Shown here: positions 54,313 to 64,000 of the stretch, piece by piece | Position numbering within the stretch: position 1 is the first letter of the stretch | Layout: each line of letters opens with the position of its first letter | DNA from: Malachius bipustulatus | Lineage: Eukaryota; Arthropoda; Insecta; Coleoptera; Melyridae | Direction: 5' to 3' | Assembly (NCBI GenBank): GCA_910589415.1 | Contig: OU342631.1 | Location: forward strand, 57,192,598 to 57,256,597 | DNA length: 64,000 bases | The notes under the pieces: model-generated | The model's database searches: none | What the model was told of the DNA's origin: nothing | Seen by the model: only the letters and a program-made list of their open reading frames with translations | Made by a program: the position numbers and the translations under genes

Positions 54313-56100
54313 AAAGGGATGAAACCAAAATCTGGGAGTTGGAATGCGAAAAGAACGGACATGAAATTTTCAAATTCACATATAAAAAGCGACCCCTTCT
54401 CCAAATTTCTGTTATCAATCTCGGACTCTGTGTACATGTTAAGAATGCAAAATTCAGAAATGATCGAAGCAAATTAAAGTCCTGGGAAATATTCATTCGC
54501 AGGTTTGAAGGAGCATTATTCCCAGCTGATTGCAATGATAGTTATAGGAAGATTTAAGAAGCAGGAAGCAACAATAGTTTTTACATTCGACGACAAGACA
54601 TAGCTCCACCATACGAAGGTCTATAGCGAGACATTGCGAATGCTATGTCCTGCTATATGATCAATATGCCAACGTTCGAAACGGAGCTTATGAATAATAA
54701 TGTGCAAAACATGCATATTGGTGTTGAAAACCATAAAAGCTAACAAAGCGACAATATGCCATAGAGAATAGAGATCTCGGTTCCGACAATGCATATGCAT
54801 TGGACATCGAAACAGAAAACAAAGGCTTCTACGCTGCGTAGCGCGCCTTGATGGAAGTAGCAGAAAACGTGAATTCAAAAAACGAGTCTCAGGTCCTGAC
54901 TACAGATAAAGGTACCACACTTTCGCTCTTATGAAAAAAAAAACGGCCGCACAAAAGTATGTACGAAGGAGATCCGGTCAAGAAGAAACTCACAGACAGT
55001 CAGCATACAAGGGGGCTAGACCAAGAAGTCTCGCCCGGGGACATAGAATTCGCGTCAACCGTTAGCTAAAATATTTTTACTTTTATTTTTTACTTAACCA
55101 TAATTCAATTTCTTTTCAGTTTTCATTGCACATATAGGTGGAAGTCTTAAAACAGCAGCCCGCTACACGAAGACCTCTTATTCCTCGATGGGTAAGGGTT
55201 TAACATGGTATTCAACATCCTGTTACGATACCCAGATGTTGGTAATAGACATCAAGACGCCATGGAAATCTAAAATAACGCAGAAAGACGTTATTAGTTT
55301 TTTTCACTTTTCATGCACGTCGATTTGATTGTATCAACGTTGATAACGAAAAACTTTGTAGATTGCCGCCTCTAGTAAGACGAGATCATTTAGAATGAAT
55401 CCACGTCTATGTCCCACTAAATTTGTGTATCTGTGAATCGTTGCCCATTCGATCGATATATTGAACAGAAAAGTCTTCGAGTAATGCATTGAGTTATCGA
55501 GATCCCCAAACTTGCAATCCTGGAGTGAAATTAACTCTGTGACTTCAGGCCTTAACTCATGAGGAGATGAATATATTGAGTTCATTTTCATTTAATTTGA
55601 AGGGGACGAATAATTGATTCACCTTCGCATCTTATATGAATGAATTTTCCTTTGGTCATTACATTATTGACATATAAAAAAAGAGCCCCAAATACGTACA
55701 TCAGAAAGATAATCCCGCCGTCGCGCATGGTCAACATATTATGAGGTCCAACCAAGAAGGCACGCCCGGAGGAGCATCAGAAAGCGTGTCCACCGTATGC
55801 CAAAGAATTTTATTTTGGATTTTCAAGCATTATTTCGTTTTCTGTTTTAGTCAACTCGTGTTTTTCTCATTACCGTCATAAATATTGGAATTTTATATCA
55901 TTCAGCGTAAAAAAATCTAGTTCAAGCAAAAATCTATCACGTTCAAATAAAAAAAAAACCTTCTTGCGCATCAATCGCAGAAATAGTGTATTTTTATGCG
56001 ATTCAATAATAAATATTTTCTTCCTATTTCTTTTTATAATGAATATAATGAAAAAATAATCCGATTTTTTTTTGGGAAATTTCCACCTACCTACCTAAAA
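54313..56100. other. No gene recognised
   Basis: No domain identified. Several short GC-richer patches (54900-55050, 55700-55790) share AGAAGGAC/CGCCCGG-like words but no clear motif. Confidence 0.4.
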
Positions 56101-56104
56101 AAAA

Positions 56105-56185
56105 GGGATCCTCTCGTGGATTCGAACACCACACCATCAGTTTGCTAGGCAAGAGCGTAACGAACTGAGCCACGGTGCGATTTAG
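56105..56185 (-). repeat. tRNA-like sequence (SINE head or tRNA pseudogene)
   Basis: The minus strand reads GTGGCTCAGTTCGTTACGCT (A box), TTGCCTAGCAAACTG and a B box GTGTTCGAATCC. It resembles insect tRNA-derived SINE heads; the acceptor stem does not close. Confidence 0.55.
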
Positions 56186-56743
56186 ATTTGTAGCGCTGAT
56201 TAGGTATATGTATTACGTCAGGTACATATACCACCAACACATTTTATTTTTTAAACTGGTCATATCTTTGTTATTAAACGACCAATTTGAAAACTTTTTT
56301 TCACCCGCATGTAGGTGTTTTATTTGTCGTTGCGATTGCTCTTCTAATTTTCAGAATCATTCATAATTAAATGTGAAAAAAAAATTAAAAAGAAATTGCG
56401 AATCATTTAATCGATTTAATAATTTTAAATAATTGTAAGCTAATTTTCCAGCAGCGAGAAACTTTTTTATTTTTCGTTTAAAGTGCTACATCAATTGAGG
56501 CGAATTGAAGCTAAAACTTCAAATTATATGATAAAGAAAAAAAAATGAAAAATTTCGGTTCAATTTCGTCAAAAATGGACTCATAAATGGTTATAGAAAT
56601 TTACACATTTTTACCCTTTTCCTACCCACGACACTGGCTTATTAATGGAAAATATGCTAATTTTATTGCATTAGCTCAAATTTCCAATAATTTTCTTCAA
56701 ATCCTGTTAATTTGATTTCAAAGTTTTTTTGCCATCCTGCTCA

Positions 56744-56952
56744 TACAGGGGTTCAAAAAATAGCCGATTTTTCAAAAATTTAAATGACCGCCATTTTGAA
56801 ACGGCTCGGCCGATTTTGTTCAAGTGCAATACCAGACCACTCCTTGTAGACATCTTACTCTCACAAAAATTTCAGCCCCCTAGATTGAAAACTGCGACCA
56901 GAAACCGTGCCTCAAAAACCGGATTTTTGGAACTTTGGAAGGACACCCTGTA
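56744..56952. mobile_element. 209-bp MITE
   Basis: Starts TACAGGGGTTCAAAAA and ends GGACACCCTGTA, bounded by TA. Contains CCGCCATTTTGAAACGGC. No coding. Confidence 0.6.
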
Positions 56953-57122
56953 GAAGTGGCGTGACTTTCGGAAATTTTTTCAACGAAAATCTAACGTCAT
57001 TCGGAAGCTTCACAAGAATCCTAAATTTCGTTCACTAATCTTGAAAGATAAAGCTACAGGAACGTTTTTAAAGTCGAAAAATCGTGATTTTGGAGAAATA
57101 TACATATATATAAATATATAAC

Positions 57123-57746
57123 AAACTAATTTTAGACTTAAAAAAGCAAAAGTTAATTGAGGAGGAAACTTACAGAAGATATACAATTTACTCTTCCATT
57201 GCCCCTAAATTCTACGGCCTTCCCAAGATCCATAAAACTTTCCTAAAACTCCGCCCTATTATTTCCTCAATTGATTCCCCAACAAGTGGAGTGTCACAGC
57301 TTATCACGGATGTGTTGACGAAGGCATACGATTTTGATAACCAATACTACACCAAGGATTCCTTTCAGTTTGCAGAACAGATTAACAACAAGCAGATACC
57401 AGAAGATTATGTACTAATAAGCCTCGATGTTGTCTCCCTCTTCTCCAATATACCAGTTGAACTAGCCATCAGTAGCATAAGAAAAAAGTGGGACATTATT
57501 AAGATCCATTGCAAGATGAGTGAGGAACAATTTATTGGACTAGTAACCTTCGTATTTAATAATACATATTTTTTTTCATTTAACAACGAATTTTATAAGC
57601 AGATTTTGGGTGCCCCCATGGATGGAAAATGTTCTCCAATAATAGCATTATACGTGATGGATGAATTATTAGACGTAGTCATGCAGAGATTACCCTTCCA
57701 AGTACCCTTCTTGAAGAAATATGTAGACGACCTGCGCAGTCCCTAG
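57123..57746 (+). pseudogene. Penelope-like RT, element 1
   Basis: One frame runs from 57123 to the stop at 57746. It reads KLILDLKKQKLI, SSIAPKFYGLPKIHKTFLKL and RPIISSIDSPTSGVSQLITD, then LISLDVVSLFSNIPVELAI with the first catalytic aspartate, GAPMDGKCSPIIALYVMDEL and FLKKYVDD with the catalytic DD. It meets a frameshift at once after YVDD. The ATG at 57291 is internal. RT of this class is related to telomerase. Confidence 0.88.
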
Positions 57747-58680
57747 GAACAAAGAACAAGAAATTCTGGAGGTGTTCAATGCTTATAACCAACACATACA
57801 GTTCACAGTTGAGAAGGAGGATGAGATGAATAGCGTACCTTTTTTAGATACCAGATTAATTAGAACAGAAGAGAACATCATAAAACTAGACTGGTACAGA
57901 AAACCTACAAACTCATGAAGATACCTAAACTGGCACTCCAACGTAAGCAAGAAGATGAAAATCAACTTGGTATTAGCCCTAAAAAACAGAATACATAAAA
58001 TCTCCCACCCAGAATTCTATAGAAAGAACCAGGATCTTCTCTTTAAATTGCTGAGTGAAAATTCGTACCCTAGAGACTTGCTGAGAAAATTAATATACAA
58101 TGCCATACAGTCAACACAAGAACAACTTGGGGAAGACCAAGATCCACCAGAACAACAGGAAGAAAACCAAGAGATAAAATACGGAGTATTGCCCAACGTA
58201 CTAGGACTAACACCAAAAATCATCAACATTCTACGCCCAGTGGGGGCAAAAATAGCCTGCAAAAACACTAAGACCATAGGGAACCTGTTTTCGAGAACAA
58301 AAGACAAGACCAATATCTTGGACATGGCAGATGTCGTCTACAAGATAACCTGCAAGACTGCCAATCAACATACATTGGCCAAACATAAAGAAACCTAAAA
58401 GGAAGAATAACGTCACACAAAAGCGACTGTAGAACTGGCAAAAAAACGTGTGCGCTAGCAGAACATGTAATTGAAACGGGACACCAACCTTCCTATGAAA
58501 CAGCAGAAGTCCTAGACAGGGCGATGTCATACAGCAAAAGGTGCTTTAAGGAGATGTATAGAATAGCGCAACAAACAAACACCCTCAACAAAAAAACTGA
58601 CATCGATAACCTCAGTCGAATCTACTCATACCTGATTCACCTAGATGGAAACAAAAACAACTCCCAAAATCACTCATAAT
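57747..58680 (+). pseudogene. Penelope-like RT C-terminus and GIY-YIG endonuclease, element 1
   Basis: In a second frame: EVFNAYNQHIQFTVEKED, VPFLDTRLIRTEENIIKLDW, then 57955-58398 with KINLVLALKNRIHKISHP and ADVVYKITCK, the start of GIY-YIG. A further frameshift near 58360 leads to KGRITSHKSDCRTGKK, CALAEHVIETGHQ and NLSRIYSYLIHL. The YIG part of the endonuclease motif is degraded. Non-functional. Confidence 0.8.
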
Positions 58681-59369
58681 CTCATTCGTCAAGCTCCTTC
58701 TTTTTGATTGACCCATAAAAATCACTTTCTTAATTAATAATAAAAGTCCACAAAAATTAAAAATTCCTATTCAGTTATATCAATTTACCTGACCTAAGGG
58801 CACAACTTAACTGAGACCATTATAAAAGATAATAAAAAGAAGACCTCTGAGGTTTCCTTCTCTTGTTGCATTATTTGTCATACTTCAATCATTCTGACTG
58901 ACAGTGGACACTCGATTTTTACAATAATAATGATGCAAAATTAAATTCAAGAAATTTAAAGAATTATTGTTTTTTCTGTTTTCTAGATAGATTTTATCAA
59001 TAAAACTGCCATTTTGTGTAGACGAAAAATGAATTAAATCGACGATTTTTGATATTTTATAGAAATACTGTTGTGTCTGTCTGTTGTCCTCCTGTGAAAT
59101 GTGAATTGTCTAGTGTAAGAAAATGTAATAGAGTTTATTCTTGCCAAAAAGTAGTTTTTGCATTAATTGATGTTAGAGTAGTTGATTTTAAAAAAGCAAT
59201 TAAGATAAAGTGATTATTGTAAAGCTGATGTACTTGATCACATCATGCAGTGTGGATCTAGGATGCTGACATGAAAAAACCTCAATTTCGTAAGTTTTTC
59301 ACCAACACCACTGGTTGATTGGTTTGTCTATAGCTGATTTTCTTTTTCATGTAATTTCTAGGCCTGCCA

Positions 59370-59400
59370 CTGATGATGATATAGAAATATATCGAAACGT
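59370..59400 (+). ncRNA. Hammerhead-like core in Penelope element 1
   Basis: CUGAUGA (59370-59376), perfect 6-bp helix II GAUAUA/UAUAUC with GAAA loop, then GAAACGU. Helix III would have no loop, so a single copy may not cleave. Confidence 0.55.
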
Positions 59401-59575
59401 TAAAACCAAAAAAAAAAAATGGCACTGAAAACAGAGTACTCATTTCTGCCCTGAATTCATCGAACTCCCTACTATATTAGTATATTAAATATATAAATAT
59501 ACATAATGAATTAAATTGAACTGGGAATTCTGTCGATATTTTGGGACTTAAAAAAGTACACTCTTTATGCTAACC

Positions 59576-59608
59576 AAGCTTTCGAAAATTATTTATTTTC
59601 ATCTTCAG
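59576..59608 (-). ncRNA. Hammerhead-like core in Penelope element 2
   Basis: CUGAAGA, 6-bp helix II GAAAAU/AUUUUC with loop AAAUA, then GAAAGCUU. As in element 1, helix III is a loop-less palindrome. Confidence 0.5.
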
Positions 59609-59639
59609 GGCTGAAATTACATAAAATCCAATAAGGTAA

Positions 59640-60240
59640 AGTTACATGAATCTTATGAGAGAACTTACTACTGCATGTGAGGTTATACTAAGAAACTTGA
59701 CAAGGAATTACAGGGGCTGGTGGACCTCATGGTTGCAGGATCTTAATCAATTCTATTTTTCATGTCAGTGGTGAAATAATTAATAAAAACAGGGGTTTTG
59801 TTTATTACATCCCTGGATTGATATCTAACGAACACATATTACACAATTCACAGTCACAAAGTTAAAATTTTTACATTAAAAGAAATCACTCTTATTCCTA
59901 CGTGTGTTTGACTAGATGAAAGGAGAACAAAATGGCTCTATTGATAAAGAAACTAATTGATATTTGATATGAGACCACTGCTGATTACAAGAAAAATTTT
60001 TATTCTTCCTGAGAGAGAGAGGGTGGGATGAGTGACATCAATAAAAGTGACAAGACAGCTGGCAGACATACGACAGGTAGATTGTTATGTCTATTGGATG
60101 ATTGGTGACACAGATGTCATGTGTCTTTCATTTAGAACTGTCACCGCCAGAAGCCCTTGGGTTGGGGCATCTTTTCCTGTCTGCCTATATGCAACCACAA
60201 TTACGTCTCCGCTGTATTATTGTTAGTACAAAATTTTGAA
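59640..60240. other. 3' UTR of Penelope element 2
   Basis: Non-coding stretch between the stop of the RT/GIY-YIG gene and the hammerhead-like motif. No other feature. Confidence 0.5.
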
Positions 60241-60241
60241 A

Positions 60242-61258
60242 TTAAGTAAGAATAAATTGAGCCCTTACATCAGAGCACTTATTCATCGCTCTTGTCTCCT
60301 TGCTGACTTCAATCATTTCATGGATAAGACGTTTTTTGTAATGAGACTCATTTATCAGAATGGAGACATCCCCAAAATTTTGGGTGTGTTTGTTTTCACT
60401 GGCATGTTGAGCTAGGGCACAATTTAACTTATTTTTTCTGCAATCGCTCTTGTGTGCTATGATCCTATTCCCCAGCTGTCTTTTTGTCTCTCCGATATAT
60501 ACTAGATCACAATTCTGACAAGGAATCTTGTATACAACATTCCTTGTCTTTAGAGCAGGCAACTTGTCCTTGACTTTGGAGAAAAGACAACTGAGTAGAT
60601 TTACATTCCTTCCTGCAATATTTACGTCCTGAATGTGTTCTTTTAGGACACCTTTCAATTTAGGGGTGAGTTCCCTTAACCATGGGATTGAGACATAGCC
60701 CCCAGGCTCCGGCGGCTGTTGTGAAACTCGGTTGTTGGGAGTCGTCTCTCTGCGTTCGCCTGCGGACGGACTGCTGTACAGCAATTTTCGGAGGAGTGGG
60801 GTGGGGTAGGAGTTATCTAATAAAATCTGGTATAATTTGTGGATGTTGTTGTTATATAAAGATGGGTGGCAGATTTTTTTAATTCTGTTTTTTAGGCCTA
60901 GAACCAAATTAACCTTGATTCTGTCCTCGTGATAGGAATGATAGTTCAGGTATCTCCCACTGCTTGTGGGTTTCTGGTACCAATCCAGTATTACAATTTG
61001 ATTTTCAGTACGGATAGCTTTTGTATCTAAGAACGGTACTGAGTTGTTTTGTTCTTTTTCTATTGTGAACTGTAGATTAATGTTGTATGAATTAAAAATC
61101 TGCAAAACTGTGTCATAAGAGTCTATGGGAATTGAGCAAATTATGTCGTCGACGTATCTTTTTAGGAATGGTAGTTGGAAAGGCAGTTTAGGTAAGCTAT
61201 CATCCAACAGATCGTCCATGACGAAGGCCGAGATTATAGGTGAAATTGTGGATCCCAT
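60242..61258 (-). CDS. Penelope-like RT C-terminal half and GIY-YIG endonuclease (338 aa)
   Basis: From the ATG of the PMGS motif the frame covers MGSTISPIISAFVMDDLL, FLKRYVDDII with the catalytic DD, VPFLDTKAIRTE and LDWYQKPTSSGRYLNYHS. A linker of about 70 residues follows. The GIY-YIG nuclease starts near residue 245 with VVYKIPCQNCDLVYIGETKR, including a CXXC pair, then IIAHKSDCRK, NCALAQHASENKH and LIHEMIEVSKE. All visible key residues are intact. The frame is separated from the RT N-terminal part (61234-61600) by one frameshift near 61275. Confidence 0.9.
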   Translation of the reverse strand: MGSTISPIISAFVMDDLLDDSLPKLPFQLPFLKRYVDDIICSIPIDSYDTVLQIFNSYNINLQFTIEKEQNNSVPFLDTKAIRTENQIVILDWYQKPTSSGRYLNYHSYHEDRIKVNLVLGLKNRIKKICHPSLYNNNIHKLYQILLDNSYPTPLLRKLLYSSPSAGERRETTPNNRVSQQPPEPGGYVSIPWLRELTPKLKGVLKEHIQDVNIAGRNVNLLSCLFSKVKDKLPALKTRNVVYKIPCQNCDLVYIGETKRQLGNRIIAHKSDCRKNKLNCALAQHASENKHTQNFGDVSILINESHYKKRLIHEMIEVSKETRAMNKCSDVRAQFILT

Positions 61259-61600
61259 AGGTGTGCCGAAAACCTGTAGGTTGTCTCACCTTCGAAAACA
61301 AACACTGTGCTCTCGTAAATAAATTTAAGTGCATGCAGAAAGGAATTAAGGTCTAATTGGCAGTGTGACTGAATTTCTTGCCAATGTTTTCTAATACTTG
61401 ACTCTGCCAGCGAATAAGGGATGTTAGTGAATAATGAAGAAACGTCAAGGCTTATCAGTACATACCCTTGTGGTAATTGAAAATTGTTCATGAAGTCAGC
61501 AAAGTGAAAGGAGTCACGGATGAAATAATCGTTATTATTATTATAAGCAGCTGTTAAAATGGACGTAATGAAATCACATAAGCCCGAATTTGCTTGGTTA
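61234..61600 (-). CDS. Penelope-like RT N-terminal part, element 2
   Basis: The frame is open from the inverted-repeat junction: SGLCDFITSILTAAYNNNND, YFIRDSFHFADFMNN, then YVLISLDVSSLFTNIPYSLA with the first catalytic aspartate. The first ATG is at 61491. Near 61275 it slips into another frame, where the conserved FGTPMGS motif continues. The template-contact block (YGLPKIHK) expected upstream is absent because of truncation. Confidence 0.85.
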
Positions 61601-61708
61601 GCATAAAGAGTGTACTTTTTTAAGTCCCAAAATATCGACAGAATTCCCAGTTCAATTTAATTCAAGTTGTTCCAACAAGTACTGTCGTACTTCCACCAAC
61701 TGTTTTTA

Positions 61709-61715
61709 AATATAT

Positions 61716-61767
<52 letters not shown>
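61709..61767. repeat. (TA)n microsatellite
   Basis: A near-pure TA run next to the 5' side of Penelope element 2. Confidence 0.95.
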
Positions 61768-61769
<2 letters not shown>

Positions 61770-61771
<2 letters not shown>

Positions 61772-61940
61772 AAAACACAAGAACTAACGCCGTTACTCGT
61801 TGAAACACGAAATTGGTAATTTTTAAGGGCAGTTACGGCTCATTAAAACAGCGACAATTTAGTGGACTCTTTTATCCTTGAACCAACGTTTCGGAGTTAA
61901 TTTCCTCCATTATCAAGGTCTACAACAATACAAAGGAGTT
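61770..61940 (-). mobile_element. Penelope-type terminal fragment
   Basis: The minus strand has TTGATAATGGAGG...CTCCGAAACGTTGG flanked by CCTTG and CAAGG, the degenerate hammerhead-like signature of Penelope ends. No coding part is attached. Confidence 0.5.
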
Positions 61941-64000
61941 ATAGTATCATAAAATCAAAATATAAAATACAAAAATACCAATTAAATATGACTTAGGTAC
62001 TTACAAGAATGAAGATCAAAATAAAAATACAAGAGGTTAAAATCTATATAAAACTGCATGATTACTCAGGAGAGAAAAACAATCTACTAATAATTCGGTG
62101 ACTACATCATTTGAGAGAAGATCTATCCTTTGATGACCAGGATAGTTGAAGATTAGAAATGATTACATTGGATAAAACAATTAAAATTAGTTAAAACTTA
62201 GAATAAATATAAATATAAATATAATATAAATAATAATTTATAAATAATAATATAAATATAAATATATTTATATATCGTGGGTAGGTGAATTTTGGAAAAC
62301 CATTTTTTCGTGATCTGGGGGTCATGATCGGTGGACATTTGATGAGTTTGGGTGATTTTCGAAAAGTGATGTCGTCCTCAATAGTGTATTTTTTTATAAA
62401 AAATACACTAAAAATTTAAATGTATTTTTTGTGATTTAATTTTTTTACACCTAGGCAATGCTTGGTCATTAGGAAATCATTGGTTGTCAGAGACGCCATC
62501 AAATAAATGTTTGGCTTTAGGTAGGACAATACGGTCTTCGATAGCTCCCGTTCTCGTCGTATAGAATGACTCACGTTAGCAAGTTATCTTAAACATGATG
62601 ACATCATATTGTAAATACTGTTCGAGAGTCACGGTCGAGATAATTCCACCCCTTCCCTTAGTTCACGGAATGAGGGATATACAAAACTGCTTGCGGAAAG
62701 AGTAAGCATGTTCTAACAATGGAAGGCAGAAGTGGTATTATATGCTTGAGAGAAGTAAATAGATAAACAGTTTATAGGACCAAATCAAAGTAAATAGTGT
62801 TTAGCATTAAATGTTCCTACCTACCTAAATAAATTGTTAGATTAGGATGTATTGTGTAAACGAATTATCATTATACGTACTTCGTTGATAAATAATTAAT
62901 CACGAGTCTGAATTGACTTTATGAAAGAACCTTTCAACGGTAAACTGGTACAATAGTATTTTAAGCTTGGGTCTTGGCACATTTGCGTTACTTCACCTAC
63001 CGTACTTAGTTATATTGAATAACGATACTGTTGTTCTGGCAGTGTTTTGAGGATCTTTCAACTATGTTGTATAATATATTGACATGGCATATAAGTTATA
63101 TCTGTAAGTTAGTAGATATACAACATCGTACCTACAAAAATAAAGATAACAACGTACTTCGGACGTTATCATAGTTAATTTAAAAACATTATATAGCTAG
63201 CAAACAAATTAACGATTGTAAAACTACCTCTTAGAACTCTACTTTGAAATGTATTCTAACAATATGAAAATTTTCAATGCAAAATGTAAATTTCATGACA
63301 TTACTTTCCCTCATAAGTTTGAAATGAAATTTTCCAAAAAGAAAACCCGTATTACTGTGATATTACGTACCTACTTACCTGACTTTCACATAATTAAACA
63401 GATAGAACGAGCAAAACAGTTTTAGTATTTATTTATGTAATTGAAAATATATTATGGTACACCTGGAGGTATAAAATTTTTCTATGTCGTAATTTAACAA
63501 TTTTCTGAGTAATTTACTTTTTATATTAGGAATGATAATTAGTGACTGATAACAGACATGGTCTATACAAAGTGAACGCGCACGATAATATACCGTACGA
63601 GTATTGAATATGAATACATAGACAAAAAATTGCCCTATACGATTAGGTACGTTGAATACTGAAACTTTATAAGTAGGGAAATTACAAGGTTCTATTTCAA
63701 TGAGTTACCACCGATACCTACTTGTTTTTGTGTTGTGTTGCGTTGTGTTTGTGTTTTTTTTTTTATTTCCTTTGGTTACAATGGTAACAATCATAGAAAA
63801 CGTCAAAAACAGTAAGGATAAGTAAATAAAAAATCATATAAAGTATAAAATACAAATACCTACAAACCTTCAAACATACAATACAAAATGATCACAGTCA
63901 GGTAAGGGTAAAATATACAATATCAGGTCTATTTCTTTTCCAGATTGAGTGCTGAATTAAATATTGTTAAATACTATTGTCAAATAATTTATTGAGTAGT
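61941..64000. other. No gene seen; one MITE fragment
   Basis: 62370-62415 (GTCGTCCTCAATAGTGTATT) matches the inner part of foldback B near 25490-25550. The rest is AT-rich, with T and GT runs near 63730-63770. Confidence 0.5.

Larger units (their letters stand above)
57119..59488 (+). mobile_element. Penelope-like element 1, 5'-truncated
   Basis: RT and GIY-YIG coding in broken frames (57123-58680), then a 3' UTR with a hammerhead-like motif (59370-59400). ATATATAAATATA occurs at 57106-57118 and 59489-59501 and may be the target duplication, though it is low-complexity. The coding part is open right up to the 5' edge, so the start of the gene is missing. Confidence 0.75.
59507..61664 (-). 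mobile_element. Penelope-like element 2 with 73-bp perfect inverted ends
   Basis: 59507-59579 and 61592-61664 are exact reverse complements. Between them, on the minus strand, lie RT and GIY-YIG coding (61600-60242), a 3' UTR and a hammerhead-like motif (59576-59608). At the 5' side the inverted terminal piece joins directly inside the RT reading frame, so the element is 5'-truncated and capped by an inverted copy of its own 3' end. Confidence 0.85.

Noticed and set aside
61876..61920. Intact hammerhead at 61.9 kb
   Set aside because: The core reads UUGAUAA instead of CUGANGA and helix I overlaps it; kept only as a Penelope-end signature.
1..64000. CRISPR arrays, bacterial operons or ribosome-binding sites
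   Set aside because: No spaced direct-repeat arrays were seen, and the introns and retroelements show a eukaryotic genome.

Overview
The window looks like repeat-rich, AT-rich intergenic or intronic DNA from an arthropod, most likely an insect. The evidence is the mix of element types: Ty3/Gypsy, BEL/Pao, I-like and R4/Dong-like non-LTR elements, Penelope-like elements (PLEs) with hammerhead motifs, mariner-type MITEs with TACAGGGTG ends, and a two-exon cut-and-paste transposase with a 59-bp GT-AG intron. I cannot name the order or species. The only sequence that resembles a host gene is one candidate signal-peptide exon (24292-24391, minus). Almost everything else recognisable is transposon, often transposon inside transposon.

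Layout. 1-5523: a minus-strand Ty3/Gypsy element (gag, protease, RT, RNase H, integrase) with one LTR in full and one cut by the window edge; it is inactivated by stops at key motifs and by a frameshift. 7065-8307 and 19331-20307: two non-autonomous copies ending in (TAA)n, each with an 11-12 bp target duplication; the second sits inside a CR1/Jockey-like endonuclease gene. 11237-12995: a MITE carrying an inserted foldback element; the related copy at 40134-40747 lacks the insert. 14692-16615: a truncated R4/Dong-like element next to a (TAA)n tract. 16661-16772: a predicted complete hammerhead ribozyme in a rod-like fold. 22050-29587: a cluster of foldback elements (long hairpins) with mariner-like ends.

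29606-39899: a DNA transposon with 30-bp perfect terminal repeats and a minus-strand transposase gene. It is interrupted by an unusual LTR element (29924-37341) whose two LTRs are about 3.63 kb each and nearly identical, while its interior is only 154 bp and holds little beyond a primer-binding site and a polypurine tract.

44900-54312: a three-layer nest. An I-like retrotransposon is interrupted by a Penelope/hammerhead-type inverted-arm element (46765-51810, 12-bp target duplication), which is itself interrupted by a BEL/Pao element (47209-51257, GGTGT duplication). 57119-61664: two Penelope-like elements (RT plus GIY-YIG endonuclease) in opposite orientation. The second is bounded by 73-bp perfect inverted repeats. 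The last 2 kb hold no gene that I can see.

The genes do not form a shared pathway; the window is best read as a stratigraphy of insertions. The most unusual items are the giant-LTR/minimal-interior element, the hammerhead modules (one complete on the plus strand, two more on opposite strands of one palindrome), and the long-hairpin loci.
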